From contig DDXA01000003.1 in assembly GCA_002347725.1 (NCBI GenBank), forward strand, positions 372,001 through 436,000: 64,000 bases of DNA. Reading direction: 5' to 3'. This DNA is from Actinobacteria bacterium UBA2272 (GTDB lineage Bacteria > Actinomycetota > Coriobacteriia > Anaerosomatales > Anaerosomataceae). Below the pieces are notes generated by a model that saw nothing but the letters and a program-made list of their open reading frames with translations, had not been told where the DNA came from and did not search any database. Below, piece after piece: positions 1 to 8,476 of the stretch. The first letter of the stretch is position 1; each line of letters starts with the position of its first letter. Both the position numbers and the translations under genes were made by a program.

Positions 1-948
1 ATGACGGTCGTCATCCGACACGAGCCCGGCGTGCACGACGTGGGGGCGGCGGCCATCGCCCTCGGAGTGTTCGACGGCGTCCATCTTGGCCACCAGGCGC
101 TCATCACAGAGGCGATCGCCCAGGCTCGCCGCAGAGGCGTGGCCTCGTGCGTCCTCACGTTCGACCGCGATCCCGACCAGGTCGTCACCCCTGAACGCGC
201 GGCACCACAACTCACCACGCTCGACGACAAGCTCGACCTCATCGCCTCACTCGGACCGGACGCGATACTCGTCGTGCCGTTCGACCGCGCCCTGGCGGCG
301 CTCTCTCCCGAGGCCTTCCTCGATGACGTCGTGCTCGACGCCTGCCGACCGGTCGTGTGCGTGGTTGGCCGGGACTTCCGTTTCGGTCACGGTGCCGAGG
401 GCAGCGTCGACTCACTCGCCACGCTCGGCGGACGGCACGGCTTCGACGTCGTGGCCTACGATCTCGTCGTTGCCGAGGGAGAGCCCGTCACTTCGAGCCG
501 CGTCCGCACACTCGTTGGTGGTGGCGACGTCGCAACGGCGGCGCTGCTGCTCGGCCGTCCGCACCGCCTGCACGGCACTGTCGTCCGCGGTCGCGGCCTT
601 GGACGCACGCTCGGGACGCCCACGGCCAACCTCGACGTCGACGCACGCTTCGCGCTTCCCGCACCGGGCGTCTACGCTGCCCGGGCCACCGTCCCGACAG
701 GTCGCTTCACAGCGGCGGTCTCCGTGGGCGTGCCGCCGACGTTCCCGGATGCCACGTGCGAACTCGAAGCAATGCTCGTCGGCTTCGACGGAGACCTGTA
801 CGGTGCCGAGATCATGCTCGAGTTCGTCGAGCGTCTTCGCGACCAGCGTGCCTTCCCGGACACCGGATCGCTTGCCCGGGCGATCGGCCGGGACGCACGG
901 CGTGCCGCCGCACTTCTCGATGCCGTTGCGGAGCCCGACACACCCTGA
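1..948 (+). CDS. ribF: Bifunctional riboflavin kinase / FAD synthetase
   Basis: This 315-residue protein makes FMN from riboflavin and then FAD from FMN and ATP in the cytoplasm. The N-terminal nucleotidyltransferase domain shows GVFDGVHLGH at residues 22-31, VGRDFRFG at 122-129 and SSRVRT at 165-170. The C-terminal riboflavin kinase domain has GTPTAN at 205-210. The length is normal for RibF. The ATG is the first base of the window, so no ribosome-binding site can be seen and a start further upstream cannot be excluded. It sits just before rpsO, a common arrangement (truB-ribF-rpsO) in Gram-positive genomes. Confidence 0.95.
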   Translation: MTVVIRHEPGVHDVGAAAIALGVFDGVHLGHQALITEAIAQARRRGVASCVLTFDRDPDQVVTPERAAPQLTTLDDKLDLIASLGPDAILVVPFDRALAALSPEAFLDDVVLDACRPVVCVVGRDFRFGHGAEGSVDSLATLGGRHGFDVVAYDLVVAEGEPVTSSRVRTLVGGGDVATAALLLGRPHRLHGTVVRGRGLGRTLGTPTANLDVDARFALPAPGVYAARATVPTGRFTAAVSVGVPPTFPDATCELEAMLVGFDGDLYGAEIMLEFVERLRDQRAFPDTGSLARAIGRDARRAAALLDAVAEPDTP

Positions 949-975
949 GCCCGAGACGTCCCCGTTGAACGCGTG

Positions 976-984
976 TGCTATACT
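976..984 (+). promoter_or_regulatory. Extended -10 promoter candidate for rpsO
   Basis: The bases TGC-TATACT form a TGn-extended -10 element about 94 bases before the rpsO start. No good -35 lies 16-18 bases upstream; the nearest TTGAAC (965-970) is only 8 bases away. It is a sequence match only. Confidence 0.45.
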
Positions 985-1077
985 TCGCTGGTTGTCCTGA
1001 TGACCTGTCTCCTGGACCGGCGACTCACCGACGCCACTCTCGGAGGCAGGCGACTTCTCAAGAAAGGTGAACCGAAT

Positions 1078-1347
1078 ATGCCGCTTCCCAAGGACGTCAA
1101 GACGTCCATCGTCGCCGAGCACGCCCGCTCCGAGGGCGATACCGGCTCCGCCGAGGTCCAGGTCGCGCTGCTCACGCAGCGGATCCGCGATCTCACCGAG
1201 CACCTGCGGACGCATTCGCACGATCACCACTGTCGTCGCGGGCTCCTGAAGCTCGTCGGCCAGCGCCGCAGGCTGCTGAACTACCTCAAGAAGAACGACA
1301 TCGAGCGCTATCGCGCCATCGTCGCGAAGCTCGGTCTCCGCAGCTAG
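1078..1347 (+). CDS. rpsO: 30S ribosomal protein S15
   Basis: This 89-residue protein is S15, a primary 16S rRNA binding protein of the small-subunit platform. The family hallmarks are clear: DTGSAEVQVALLTQRI near residues 21-36, the LRTHSHDHHCRRGLL segment that replaces the usual HxxDHHSRRGL, and the NYLKKNDIERY tail. The ATG at 1078 is chosen because AGAAAGGTGA lies 7 bases upstream and gives the normal family length. A longer reading frame upstream has no S15-like sequence. pnp follows after 113 bases, the classic rpsO-pnp pair. Confidence 0.97.
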   Translation: MPLPKDVKTSIVAEHARSEGDTGSAEVQVALLTQRIRDLTEHLRTHSHDHHCRRGLLKLVGQRRRLLNYLKKNDIERYRAIVAKLGLRS

Positions 1348-1359
1348 TAGCAGAACCAC

Positions 1360-1409
1360 GCGGTGGTGGGGAAGAACCCGCCACCGCTGACGTTGGGGCA
1401 CGAGGCCCC
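1360..1409 (+). promoter_or_regulatory. Two hairpins in the rpsO-pnp leader
   Basis: An 11-bp stem (1360-1370 with 1377-1387, one T-G wobble, loop gaagaa) is followed by a 5-bp GC stem (1395-1399 with 1405-1409). Neither is followed by a T tract. In E. coli the rpsO-pnp spacer contains an RNase III-processed hairpin used in PNPase autoregulation. The position here is equivalent, but the function is inferred. Confidence 0.45.
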
Positions 1410-1460
1410 GCCAGATGAGGTCGCCGCCAAGGGGGCGCGCGGCCAGAGAAGAGGACGAGG

Positions 1461-3629
1461 ATGAGTAAGGTAACCAAGAGTTTCGAACTGTACGGCAAGG
1501 AATACACCCTTGAGACCGGCGAACTCGCCAAGCAGGCCGGCGGAGCCGTCCTGGTCCGCCAGGGCGACAGCATCGTGCTCGTCACCGCGACGGCCAGCCG
1601 GGAGGCGAAGGATCTCGACTTCTTCCCGCTCACGGTCGACTTCGAAGAGCGGATGTACGCGGCGGGTCGCCTCCCCGGCGGCTTCATCAAGCGTGAAACC
1701 CGGCCGAGCGAGAAGGCCACCCTCACGGCCCGCATGATCGATCGCCCGATCCGCTCGGCGTTCGCCAGCAACTTCCGCAACGATGTACAGGTCATCGTCA
1801 CGGTACTCTCCGCCGACCAGGTCCATCAGATCGATGTCATCTCCATCATGGGAGCCTCGGCCGCACTCAAAGCCGCCGGCCTTCCGTTCGAGGGTCCGCT
1901 CGCCGGCGTGCGTATCTGCCGGGATGAGTCCGGTGAGTTCCTGGTCAACCCCACGTTCGACGAGGCCGAGGCCTCCGATCTCGATCTCGTGGTGGCGGGA
2001 AGCCGCGACGCGATCTTCATGGTCGAGGCCGGCGCGAACGAAGTGGCCGAGGATGACATGCTCGCCGCGCTGACCTTCGCCCAGGAGGCCATCGGCGAGT
2101 TCTGCGCCGTGCAGGAGGACTTCCTGTCCGGTGTCGAGATCACACCGAGGGTCATCAAGCTCGATGAGGCGCCTGCCGAGCTCAAGGACCGCATCTTCAG
2201 CGCAGGTGCCGAGAAGATGCGCACCGCGCTGCACAACCCGGACAAGTTCTCCCGCATGGACGCCGTCGGTGCGGTCAAGGACGAGATCAAGGCCACGTTC
2301 TCCGAGGAGGAGCTCGCCGCGAGCGGCAAGCACATCAAGGGCCTCCTCAAGGAGCTCGAGAAGAAGACCATGCGCGACATGGTCCTTGACGAGGGCGAGC
2401 GCGCCGACGGCCGCACCCCGGCCGAAATCCGCCCGATCAGCTGCGTTGTGGACTACCTGCCGCGAGCCCACGGCACCGGCCTGTTCACTCGCGGCCAGAC
2501 GCAGGTGCTTTCGGTGCTGACCCTCGGCATGCTCAACGAGTGGCAGCGCATCGACACCATCGACGTGTCGGAGGGTAAGCGCTACATCCACCACTACAAC
2601 TTCCCGCCGTTCTGCACGGGTGAGACGGGCTTCATGCGCGGCCCCAAGCGCCGCGACATCGGTCACGGCGCGCTGGCCGAGCGCGCGCTGCTCCCGGTCG
2701 TCCCGGCCGAGGAGGACTTCCCGTACACCATCCGCATCGTCTCCGAGGTCCTGGAGAGCAACGGCTCGTCGTCGATGGGCTCGGTCTGCGGCTCCTCGAT
2801 GGCGCTCATGGACGCGGGCGTGCCGATCAAGGCCCCGGTGTCCGGCATCGCCATGGGTCTCATCAAGGAGGGGGACCGCTACGCGATCCTCTCCGATATC
2901 CAGGGTCTCGAGGACTTCCTCGGCGACATGGACTTCAAGGTAGCCGGCACTCCCGACGGGATCACGGCGCTGCAGATGGACAACAAGGCCAGAGGGCTGT
3001 CCGTCGAGATCCTGTCCGAAGCCCTCCAGCAGGCCAAGGCGGGCCGGGCACACATTCTCGCCAAGATGAACGAGGCGATCGACGCGCCGCGTGAGGACCT
3101 CAAGGAGTACGCGCCCCGGATCATCACCATCAAGATCCCGGTCGACAAGATCCGCGACGTCATCGGCCCCGGTGGCAAGGTCATCAAGGGCCTCGTCGAG
3201 GAGACCGGCGCCGATATCGACGTCAACGACGACGGCACGATCTATGTGGCCGCCCGCGATGCGCGTGGCGCGACGGCGGTGGATCGCATCAAGGCGATCG
3301 TCCGCGACGTCGAACCGGGCGAGAAGTACACCGGCCGCGTCGTCTCGATCCAGCCGTTCGGTGCGTTCATCGAACTCATCCCCGGCAAGGACGGCCTCCT
3401 TCACATCTCGCGCATGGCCAAGGGTCGCATCGCCACGGTCGAGTCCGTACTGAGCGTCGGCGACGAGGTCGAAGTCGTGGTGCTCGAGATCGATGACCGC
3501 GGCAAGGTATCCCTCGACGCAGTCAACAAGTTCGAAGTACCGGCGGGTGCCGAAGCTCCTCCCGCAGGCCCCCGTCGCGACGATCGCGGTGGTCACGGAG
3601 ACCGCAGACCGCGCAGGCGCAACGAGTAG
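1461..3629 (+). CDS. pnp: Polyribonucleotide nucleotidyltransferase (PNPase)
   Basis: This 722-residue enzyme degrades RNA 3' to 5' by phosphorolysis. Two RNase PH-like domains flank a helical linker. The second core carries the GETGFMRGPKRRDIGHGALAE segment and SSSMGSVCGSSMALMDAG. The KH domain (IPVDKIRDVIGPGGKVIKG) and an S1 domain (VVSIQPFGAFIELIPGKDG) follow, then a basic Arg-rich tail. The size matches the family. The ATG follows GAAGAGGACGAGG. With RNase J and RNase Y also encoded in this window, the cell has the RNA-decay enzyme set typical of Gram-positive bacteria. Confidence 0.97.
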   Translation: MSKVTKSFELYGKEYTLETGELAKQAGGAVLVRQGDSIVLVTATASREAKDLDFFPLTVDFEERMYAAGRLPGGFIKRETRPSEKATLTARMIDRPIRSAFASNFRNDVQVIVTVLSADQVHQIDVISIMGASAALKAAGLPFEGPLAGVRICRDESGEFLVNPTFDEAEASDLDLVVAGSRDAIFMVEAGANEVAEDDMLAALTFAQEAIGEFCAVQEDFLSGVEITPRVIKLDEAPAELKDRIFSAGAEKMRTALHNPDKFSRMDAVGAVKDEIKATFSEEELAASGKHIKGLLKELEKKTMRDMVLDEGERADGRTPAEIRPISCVVDYLPRAHGTGLFTRGQTQVLSVLTLGMLNEWQRIDTIDVSEGKRYIHHYNFPPFCTGETGFMRGPKRRDIGHGALAERALLPVVPAEEDFPYTIRIVSEVLESNGSSSMGSVCGSSMALMDAGVPIKAPVSGIAMGLIKEGDRYAILSDIQGLEDFLGDMDFKVAGTPDGITALQMDNKARGLSVEILSEALQQAKAGRAHILAKMNEAIDAPREDLKEYAPRIITIKIPVDKIRDVIGPGGKVIKGLVEETGADIDVNDDGTIYVAARDARGATAVDRIKAIVRDVEPGEKYTGRVVSIQPFGAFIELIPGKDGLLHISRMAKGRIATVESVLSVGDEVEVVVLEIDDRGKVSLDAVNKFEVPAGAEAPPAGPRRDDRGGHGDRRPRRRNE

Positions 3630-3653
3630 CACGTACCCCGCGTGCTGACATCC

Positions 3654-3687
3654 GACCCCGGTCCTCCGATCCTGGAGGACCGGGGTC
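3654..3687 (+). terminator. Intrinsic terminator-like hairpin after pnp
   Basis: A perfect 14-bp GC-rich stem (3654-3667 with 3674-3687) has a 6-base loop and is followed by gcgtcgtttc. It lies 25 bases after the pnp stop and closes the rpsO-pnp unit. The T tract is weak, as is usual in high-GC genomes. Confidence 0.8.
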
Positions 3688-3724
3688 GCGTCGTTTCGGG
3701 AATACCCCCACAGGGGAGCGTCAC

Positions 3725-3753
3725 TTGCGGGAGCTATAGCGTATCGGTATGCT
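3725..3753 (+). promoter_or_regulatory. Promoter candidate for the osmoprotectant importer
   Basis: TTGCGG, a 17-base spacer and TATGCT lie about 50 bases before the binding-protein start. The -35 matches consensus in three of six positions and the -10 in four of six, so the support is modest. Confidence 0.35.
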
Positions 3754-3802
3754 TCGCATAACCTCGGTCACTGTCACGTTCTACGATGAAGTGGAGGCTC
3801 TG

Positions 3803-4768
3803 ATGAGACGGTTTCTTGGACTCGCCCTCGCGGCAGCCCTGACCCTTGCCGCGTTCGGCTGTGCCGAGACTGACACCGGCACCCCGGCAACGGATGGTCC
3901 CGCACGGCAGGACGGTCCTGTCGTCCGTGTCGGATCACTACTCGATGCAGAGGGGACACTCCTCGGCTCGATGGTCATCGAGATGCTCGAGGCCAACGGC
4001 ATCCCCACCGAGGACAAGACCAAACTCGGCACACCTGACGTGGTCCGTGCGGCGCTGCTCGCAGGCGAGATCGATGCCACGATCGACTACACCGGTTCCG
4101 GCCAGTACTACCACGAGGGCGAAGAGGGCGACGCCAAGTGGAAGAACGCTGAACAGGCGTACGACGCGATCAAGCAGCTCGACGCAGAGGTCAACGACCT
4201 TGCCTGGCTCACGCCGGCCCCGGCGAACAACTCCGAATTCATCGCCACCACGAGCGCTCTTGCCGCGGCCGAGGGAATCGAGACCATGGCGGACTTCGCC
4301 GCGTACGTGAACGACGGCAAGCCGGTGAAGCTCATCGCCTCGCAGACCTGGATCGACAACCCGCTCGGACTCCGGGGTTTTGAGGAGGCGTACGGCTTCA
4401 CGCTGGGAGACGACCAGCTCATCGCACTGTCTACGGGCAACACCGCCGAGATGCTGTCCGCGCTCGCCAAGGCTACCGATGGCATCAACTTCTCGCTGGC
4501 GTACGGCACCGACGGCCAGATGGCGGACCTCGACCTGGTGATCATCACCGATACCGAGGACGTCCCACCCGTCTACGAGCCCACGCCCATCTTCCGTGGC
4601 GAGATCATGGACGCATACCCGCAGATCGCCGAGATCCTCGAGCCGGTCTTCCTGAGCCTCGACCAGTCCAAGCTCCAGGCACTCAATGCGCGCATCGCAT
4701 TCGGCGGCGAGGATCCGGGTGCCGTGGCCACGTCGTACCTGGAGGAGAATGGCTTCCTCGACAACTAG
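3803..4768 (+). CDS. Osmoprotectant ABC transporter, substrate-binding lipoprotein
   Basis: This 321-residue lipoprotein should bind a quaternary amine such as glycine betaine or choline outside the membrane. A short basic N-terminus and hydrophobic stretch end in LAAFGC, with Cys20 as the lipidation site. The mature part matches the OpuAC/YehZ (OsmF) family, with GSLLDAEGTLLGSMVIEML near the start and IDYTGSGQYY in the first lobe. The ATG at 3803 is preferred because GTGGAGG lies 5 bases upstream and gives a proper signal peptide. It is the first gene of a four-gene importer laid out like E. coli yehZYXW. Confidence 0.88.
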   Translation: MRRFLGLALAAALTLAAFGCAETDTGTPATDGPARQDGPVVRVGSLLDAEGTLLGSMVIEMLEANGIPTEDKTKLGTPDVVRAALLAGEIDATIDYTGSGQYYHEGEEGDAKWKNAEQAYDAIKQLDAEVNDLAWLTPAPANNSEFIATTSALAAAEGIETMADFAAYVNDGKPVKLIASQTWIDNPLGLRGFEEAYGFTLGDDQLIALSTGNTAEMLSALAKATDGINFSLAYGTDGQMADLDLVIITDTEDVPPVYEPTPIFRGEIMDAYPQIAEILEPVFLSLDQSKLQALNARIAFGGEDPGAVATSYLEENGFLDN

Positions 4769-5978
4769 CGGCGACCGACCCGCTACCGGCCCCATACCGG
4801 GCGCTGCCGCTCGCGCTCGTCAGTCAGACGTCGTCATAGGGCTGACCGGCGCTGGAATCGGCGCGCTCACGACGGTGATGGGCCCGTACCTGTCGTTTCG
4901 GCCGAACCGCATCGTCGACGGTCTGTCCCAGACCGCACTCGAGGCCTTCGGTCCACTCGGGTGGCTGGCGCTGGCGCTGTGGGCACTGTCCGGGCTCGTG
5001 GCGCTCACGCGCCCCCGAGCGTGGACGGGCGCCGCACGCGCGGCGCTTGGCTCGAGTGCCGTGCTGACCCTGCTCGCCGCAGCTGGCGCCGATGCGGCGT
5101 CCTTCGCGGCGGCCCAGGGGGCTGCAGCCCGCACGTCATTCGGCGCCAGCTTCTACCTGGCGCTGCTTGCCGCGTTCCTGGTCTCGTACTCCGCATCTGC
5201 CGAGACTCCCGGCAGACTTGGCAGGGCCGTCATCGCACTGTTCCCGGTCATCGCCCTCGTGGCCCTGGCGGCCACAGGAGCGCTGGCTGAGCTCGGCATC
5301 GTGCGCGAGTGGATGCTCACGCGCACGACGTTCGTTCGCGAACTCCGCCGCCACCTGTTCTACGCACTCGGCGCCACCGGGGGAGCGATTGCGCTCGGCA
5401 TTCCGATGGGCGTCCTCTCGGCCCGCAGCCGTCATGCCGAGACCGCCATCATGGGCAGCCTGAACCTCGGGCAGGTCTTCCCGGCGCTCGCCTTCGTCGG
5501 CATCATGATGCCTATCCTGGGCGCTCTGGGCGACCGCTTCGCCACGGTCAGGGCGCTCGGCATATCCGGGATCGGGTGGGCGCCTGTGTTCGTCGTACTG
5601 CTCGTGTACGCGCTCTTCCCGGTCACCCGCAACACGCTCGTAGCTATTCGCCAGATCGACCCCGCGGTCCTCGACACCGCACGGGGCATGGGGATGAGCA
5701 GGTGGAGATCACTGTTCGAAGTGGAGATGCCGCTTGCCTTCCCGGTCGTGCTCGCAGGCGTCCGCATCGCACTCGTCCAGAGCACCGCGGGTGCCATCCT
5801 CGCGGCGTTCGTGGGCGGCGGTGGACTCGGCACCATCATGTTCTTCGGACTCGAGCAGACGAGCATGGATCTCGTCTTGGTGGGCGTACTCCCGATAGTG
5901 GCACTCGCACTCGTCTTCGACGCAGGACTGCGCGTCGTCGAGCGTATGGCGGGCGGAAGCGAGGAGTCGTACGCGTGA
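4749..5978 (+). CDS. Osmoprotectant ABC transporter, large permease (YehY-like)
   Basis: This permease of about 409 residues belongs to the BPD_transp_1 family of OpuB/YehY proteins. An N-terminal half with several hydrophobic segments precedes the canonical permease core. The EAA-type loop reads DTARGMGMSRWRSLFEVEMPLAFPVVLAG. The long N-terminal half is what distinguishes YehY from the short partner YehW. The start overlaps the preceding gene by 20 bases. GGAGGA is only 2 bases from the ATG, so the exact start is uncertain. It forms the membrane channel with the second permease. Confidence 0.85.
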   Translation: MASSTTSGDRPATGPIPGAAARARQSDVVIGLTGAGIGALTTVMGPYLSFRPNRIVDGLSQTALEAFGPLGWLALALWALSGLVALTRPRAWTGAARAALGSSAVLTLLAAAGADAASFAAAQGAAARTSFGASFYLALLAAFLVSYSASAETPGRLGRAVIALFPVIALVALAATGALAELGIVREWMLTRTTFVRELRRHLFYALGATGGAIALGIPMGVLSARSRHAETAIMGSLNLGQVFPALAFVGIMMPILGALGDRFATVRALGISGIGWAPVFVVLLVYALFPVTRNTLVAIRQIDPAVLDTARGMGMSRWRSLFEVEMPLAFPVVLAGVRIALVQSTAGAILAAFVGGGGLGTIMFFGLEQTSMDLVLVGVLPIVALALVFDAGLRVVERMAGGSEESYA

Positions 5979-6913
5979 TCGAACTACGGAACGTCACGAA
6001 GCGGTACGACACGACCGTCGCGGTGGACGATGTCACGCTCACGGTGCCGGACGGAGAACTGACCATTCTTCTCGGCCCGAGTGGCTGCGGCAAGACCACC
6101 TTGCTCCGCACGATCAACCGCATGGTCGAGCTTGACGCCGGCGAGGTGCTCATCGACGGACAGTCCATCCGGAGCACACCACCGGAGGTGCTGCGCCGCC
6201 ACATCGGGTATGCCATCCAAAGCGTCGGGCTCTTCCCCCACATGACCGTACGGCGCAACATCGCCACCGTACCGCGCCTGCTCGGTTGGGACGCCGTCCG
6301 GATAGAGGCCCGCGTCACCGAACTTCTCTCGCTCGTCGGCCTGGATCCCGCCTCATATGCAGACAAGCGCCCGGCGGAGCTCTCGGGCGGCGAGGCCCAG
6401 CGCATCGGCGTGGCCCGTGCGCTTGCGGCAGATCCTCCGGTGCTGTTGATGGACGAGCCGTTCGGCGCACTGGATCCCATCAATCGCGAGCGCCTGCAGC
6501 GCGAGTTCGCGTCACTGCACCGCCGCCTCGGCAAGACGGTCGTTTTCGTGACGCACGACATCGAAGAGGCGGTGTTACTTGGCGACCGGATCGTGCTCAT
6601 GCGTGAGGGACAGATCGTGCAAACGGGCTCGCCCGAGGAGCTCTGGCGCGGCCCCGAGCATCAGTTCGTGCGGGACTTCTTCGGGGACGAGTTCGGCTTG
6701 CGGATCCTCTCCCGGCACCGGATCGCCGATCTTGAGCCCGGCGCGACGCCACAGGGGGCATCCGCGCGGGTACACCTCGACACCAACCTGAGGGATGCCC
6801 TGGCCATCATGGTCACCGAGTCTGTTGAGCGTGTGACGATCCTCGACGGCGAACGGGTCGTCGGCGGCCTGAGCTTCTGCGACATCGTCACGCAGGTGCG
6901 TGGATCGCTGTGA
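5975..6913 (+). CDS. Osmoprotectant ABC transporter, ATPase (YehX/OpuCA-like)
   Basis: This 312-residue ATPase energises the importer. It shows Walker A GPSGCGKTT, the signature LSGGEAQRIGVARAL, Walker B LLMDEPFGALDP and the switch histidine in VTHDIEEA. The C-terminal portion beyond the ATPase resembles a single CBS-like regulatory repeat (VHLDTNLRDALAIMVTE). The GTG start overlaps the previous stop (GTGA), which indicates translational coupling. Confidence 0.92.
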   Translation: MIELRNVTKRYDTTVAVDDVTLTVPDGELTILLGPSGCGKTTLLRTINRMVELDAGEVLIDGQSIRSTPPEVLRRHIGYAIQSVGLFPHMTVRRNIATVPRLLGWDAVRIEARVTELLSLVGLDPASYADKRPAELSGGEAQRIGVARALAADPPVLLMDEPFGALDPINRERLQREFASLHRRLGKTVVFVTHDIEEAVLLGDRIVLMREGQIVQTGSPEELWRGPEHQFVRDFFGDEFGLRILSRHRIADLEPGATPQGASARVHLDTNLRDALAIMVTESVERVTILDGERVVGGLSFCDIVTQVRGSL

Positions 6914-7626
6914 ACGCCTACGTCCCGGGTATACGACGCAACCCGCTCGGCGTGGGGCTGCTCACCGCGGTTCTCGCACTCTGGGTTCTCTACACGCCCG
7001 GCGTAGAGGCCGTGCTTCGCTTCGTCTTTCCGGGAGAGACCAGGCTCATCTACGATCGCTCTCCGCTCACACGCTTCATCGGAGAGCACCTGGCCCTTGT
7101 CGCCGTCGGAGGCGTCATCGCCATCGTCCTCGGCACGATCGGCGGCCTGATCGTGGTGAGTCCGATCGGCCGCCCGTTCAGGGATGTGGTGCTGCGGCTC
7201 GCCAACTTCGGCCAGTCCGTGCCCTCCGTGGCGATCATGGCGCTCGCCGTTCCGTCGCTCGGATACGGGTCACGCCCCGTGCTTCTGGCACTGGTGATCT
7301 ACAGCATCCTGCCGGTCATGGTGAATGTCGTCGCCGGCGTAGAGTCGGTCCCCCGGTCCGTCGTCGAAGCGGGAAGGGGCATGGGGATGACACGCGCCGA
7401 GCGTCTCATCCAGCTTGAGATGCCTCTTGCCATGCCGGTGATCATGACGGGTATCCGGACGATGCTCGTCATCCTCGTCAGCGCCGCCACCCTCGGTGCC
7501 GTCGTCGGTGCCGGCGGCCTCGGCGTCCCGATCATGTCCGGCATCGGTTCTTTCAACAACGCCGTCGTCGCGTACGGAGCCGTGCCCGCGATCTTGCTCG
7601 CTTTGATCATCGACCAGGCCCTGTGA
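6910..7626 (+). CDS. Osmoprotectant ABC transporter, small permease (YehW-like)
   Basis: This 238-residue inner-membrane permease has about six hydrophobic segments and the EAA loop EAGRGMGMTRAERLIQLEMPLAMP. It is the short partner of the larger permease two genes upstream. The GTG start overlaps the ATPase stop by 4 bases. Binding protein, long permease, ATPase and short permease occur in exactly the yehZYXW order, which supports an OsmU-type system rather than a proVWX layout. Confidence 0.88.
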   Translation: MNAYVPGIRRNPLGVGLLTAVLALWVLYTPGVEAVLRFVFPGETRLIYDRSPLTRFIGEHLALVAVGGVIAIVLGTIGGLIVVSPIGRPFRDVVLRLANFGQSVPSVAIMALAVPSLGYGSRPVLLALVIYSILPVMVNVVAGVESVPRSVVEAGRGMGMTRAERLIQLEMPLAMPVIMTGIRTMLVILVSAATLGAVVGAGGLGVPIMSGIGSFNNAVVAYGAVPAILLALIIDQAL

Positions 7627-7633
7627 GGTGCCC

Positions 7634-8455
7634 ATGACGCATGAGCCGCACACTCATCGTGACTACACAACGCTCTCCGCGGCACTGGAAGTAGCGCTCA
7701 TGCTCGAAGCCAGCCCTGTCGGTGTGCGCATCATCCACTCGGCGGCAGAGGTCTCGGCGTCCTCGCGACTGCGGCCAGCCGATCCACTCTCGTACTGCGG
7801 TGCGGTCAGCCGGGCTGGCCGCGGAGAGTCGCTTCTGCTCGACACGGCGGTGATCGCCTGCGACACGTCACCACGGGTGCTCGGGCTCGAGCCCGGGTTC
7901 CACGACGACGACTTCATCCAAAGCTACGTCACGTGCGGCCTGTACCGCGATCGGGAGACGGCCGATCGGATGCTCGCCGATGTGCCGGTGCTCGACGGTA
8001 CCCTGGCTATACTCGTGCGCCCTTTGGCCGAGTTCACTGCCGCCCAACCGCCTCACATAGTCATCGTCGCGGTGAGCCCTCACGGAGTCATGCGCCTCAC
8101 GCAGGCAGCAGCGTACTCGGGCCGCCGACTGCGAAGCGACAACATCGGTATGCACGGGATCTGCGCTGAGTGCACCGCCCTTCCGCTCGTCACAGGCGAA
8201 GCCTGCGCCTCGATGCTGTGCTCGGCGGCCCGATCCGAAGGCGGCTGGGACATGCATCATCTCGGTGTCGGTATCCCGATAGACGTGCTCGGCGAGGTTG
8301 TCGACGGGCTACTGGACAGCATGCGTCGCTACGAGACCGATGCCCGTAAGGTCGAGATCTCCCGCACGTGCGCCCGTCGTACGCCGCTCGCACCCGGGCT
8401 GGCCGATCGCGTGAGCGGCGCGGCGCGAAGCGGCAGCTACTTCGAGCGGGGCTGA
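7634..8455 (+). CDS. DUF169 family protein
   Basis: This 273-residue soluble protein belongs to the DUF169 family by its overall pattern: an early PVGVRI, a Cys in SYCGAV, a Cys-rich stretch HGICAECTALP and a C-terminal amphipathic helix. The family has no settled function; members in anaerobes often sit near redox or metal genes. The ATG at 7634 is preferred over a GTG 6 bases earlier because GAGGTG lies just upstream. It follows the last permease by 7 bases and is probably co-transcribed, although a role in osmoprotection is not evident. Confidence 0.75.
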   Translation: MTHEPHTHRDYTTLSAALEVALMLEASPVGVRIIHSAAEVSASSRLRPADPLSYCGAVSRAGRGESLLLDTAVIACDTSPRVLGLEPGFHDDDFIQSYVTCGLYRDRETADRMLADVPVLDGTLAILVRPLAEFTAAQPPHIVIVAVSPHGVMRLTQAAAYSGRRLRSDNIGMHGICAECTALPLVTGEACASMLCSAARSEGGWDMHHLGVGIPIDVLGEVVDGLLDSMRRYETDARKVEISRTCARRTPLAPGLADRVSGAARSGSYFERG

Positions 8456-8476
8456 CTGCGGGGCGCCGTCGCGCGC

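Noticed and set aside
1344..3632. 762-codon open frame antisense to pnp
   Set aside because: It mirrors the codon positions of pnp in a GC-rich gene, has a biased low-complexity product (Asp/Leu/Arg/Val) and no family resemblance.
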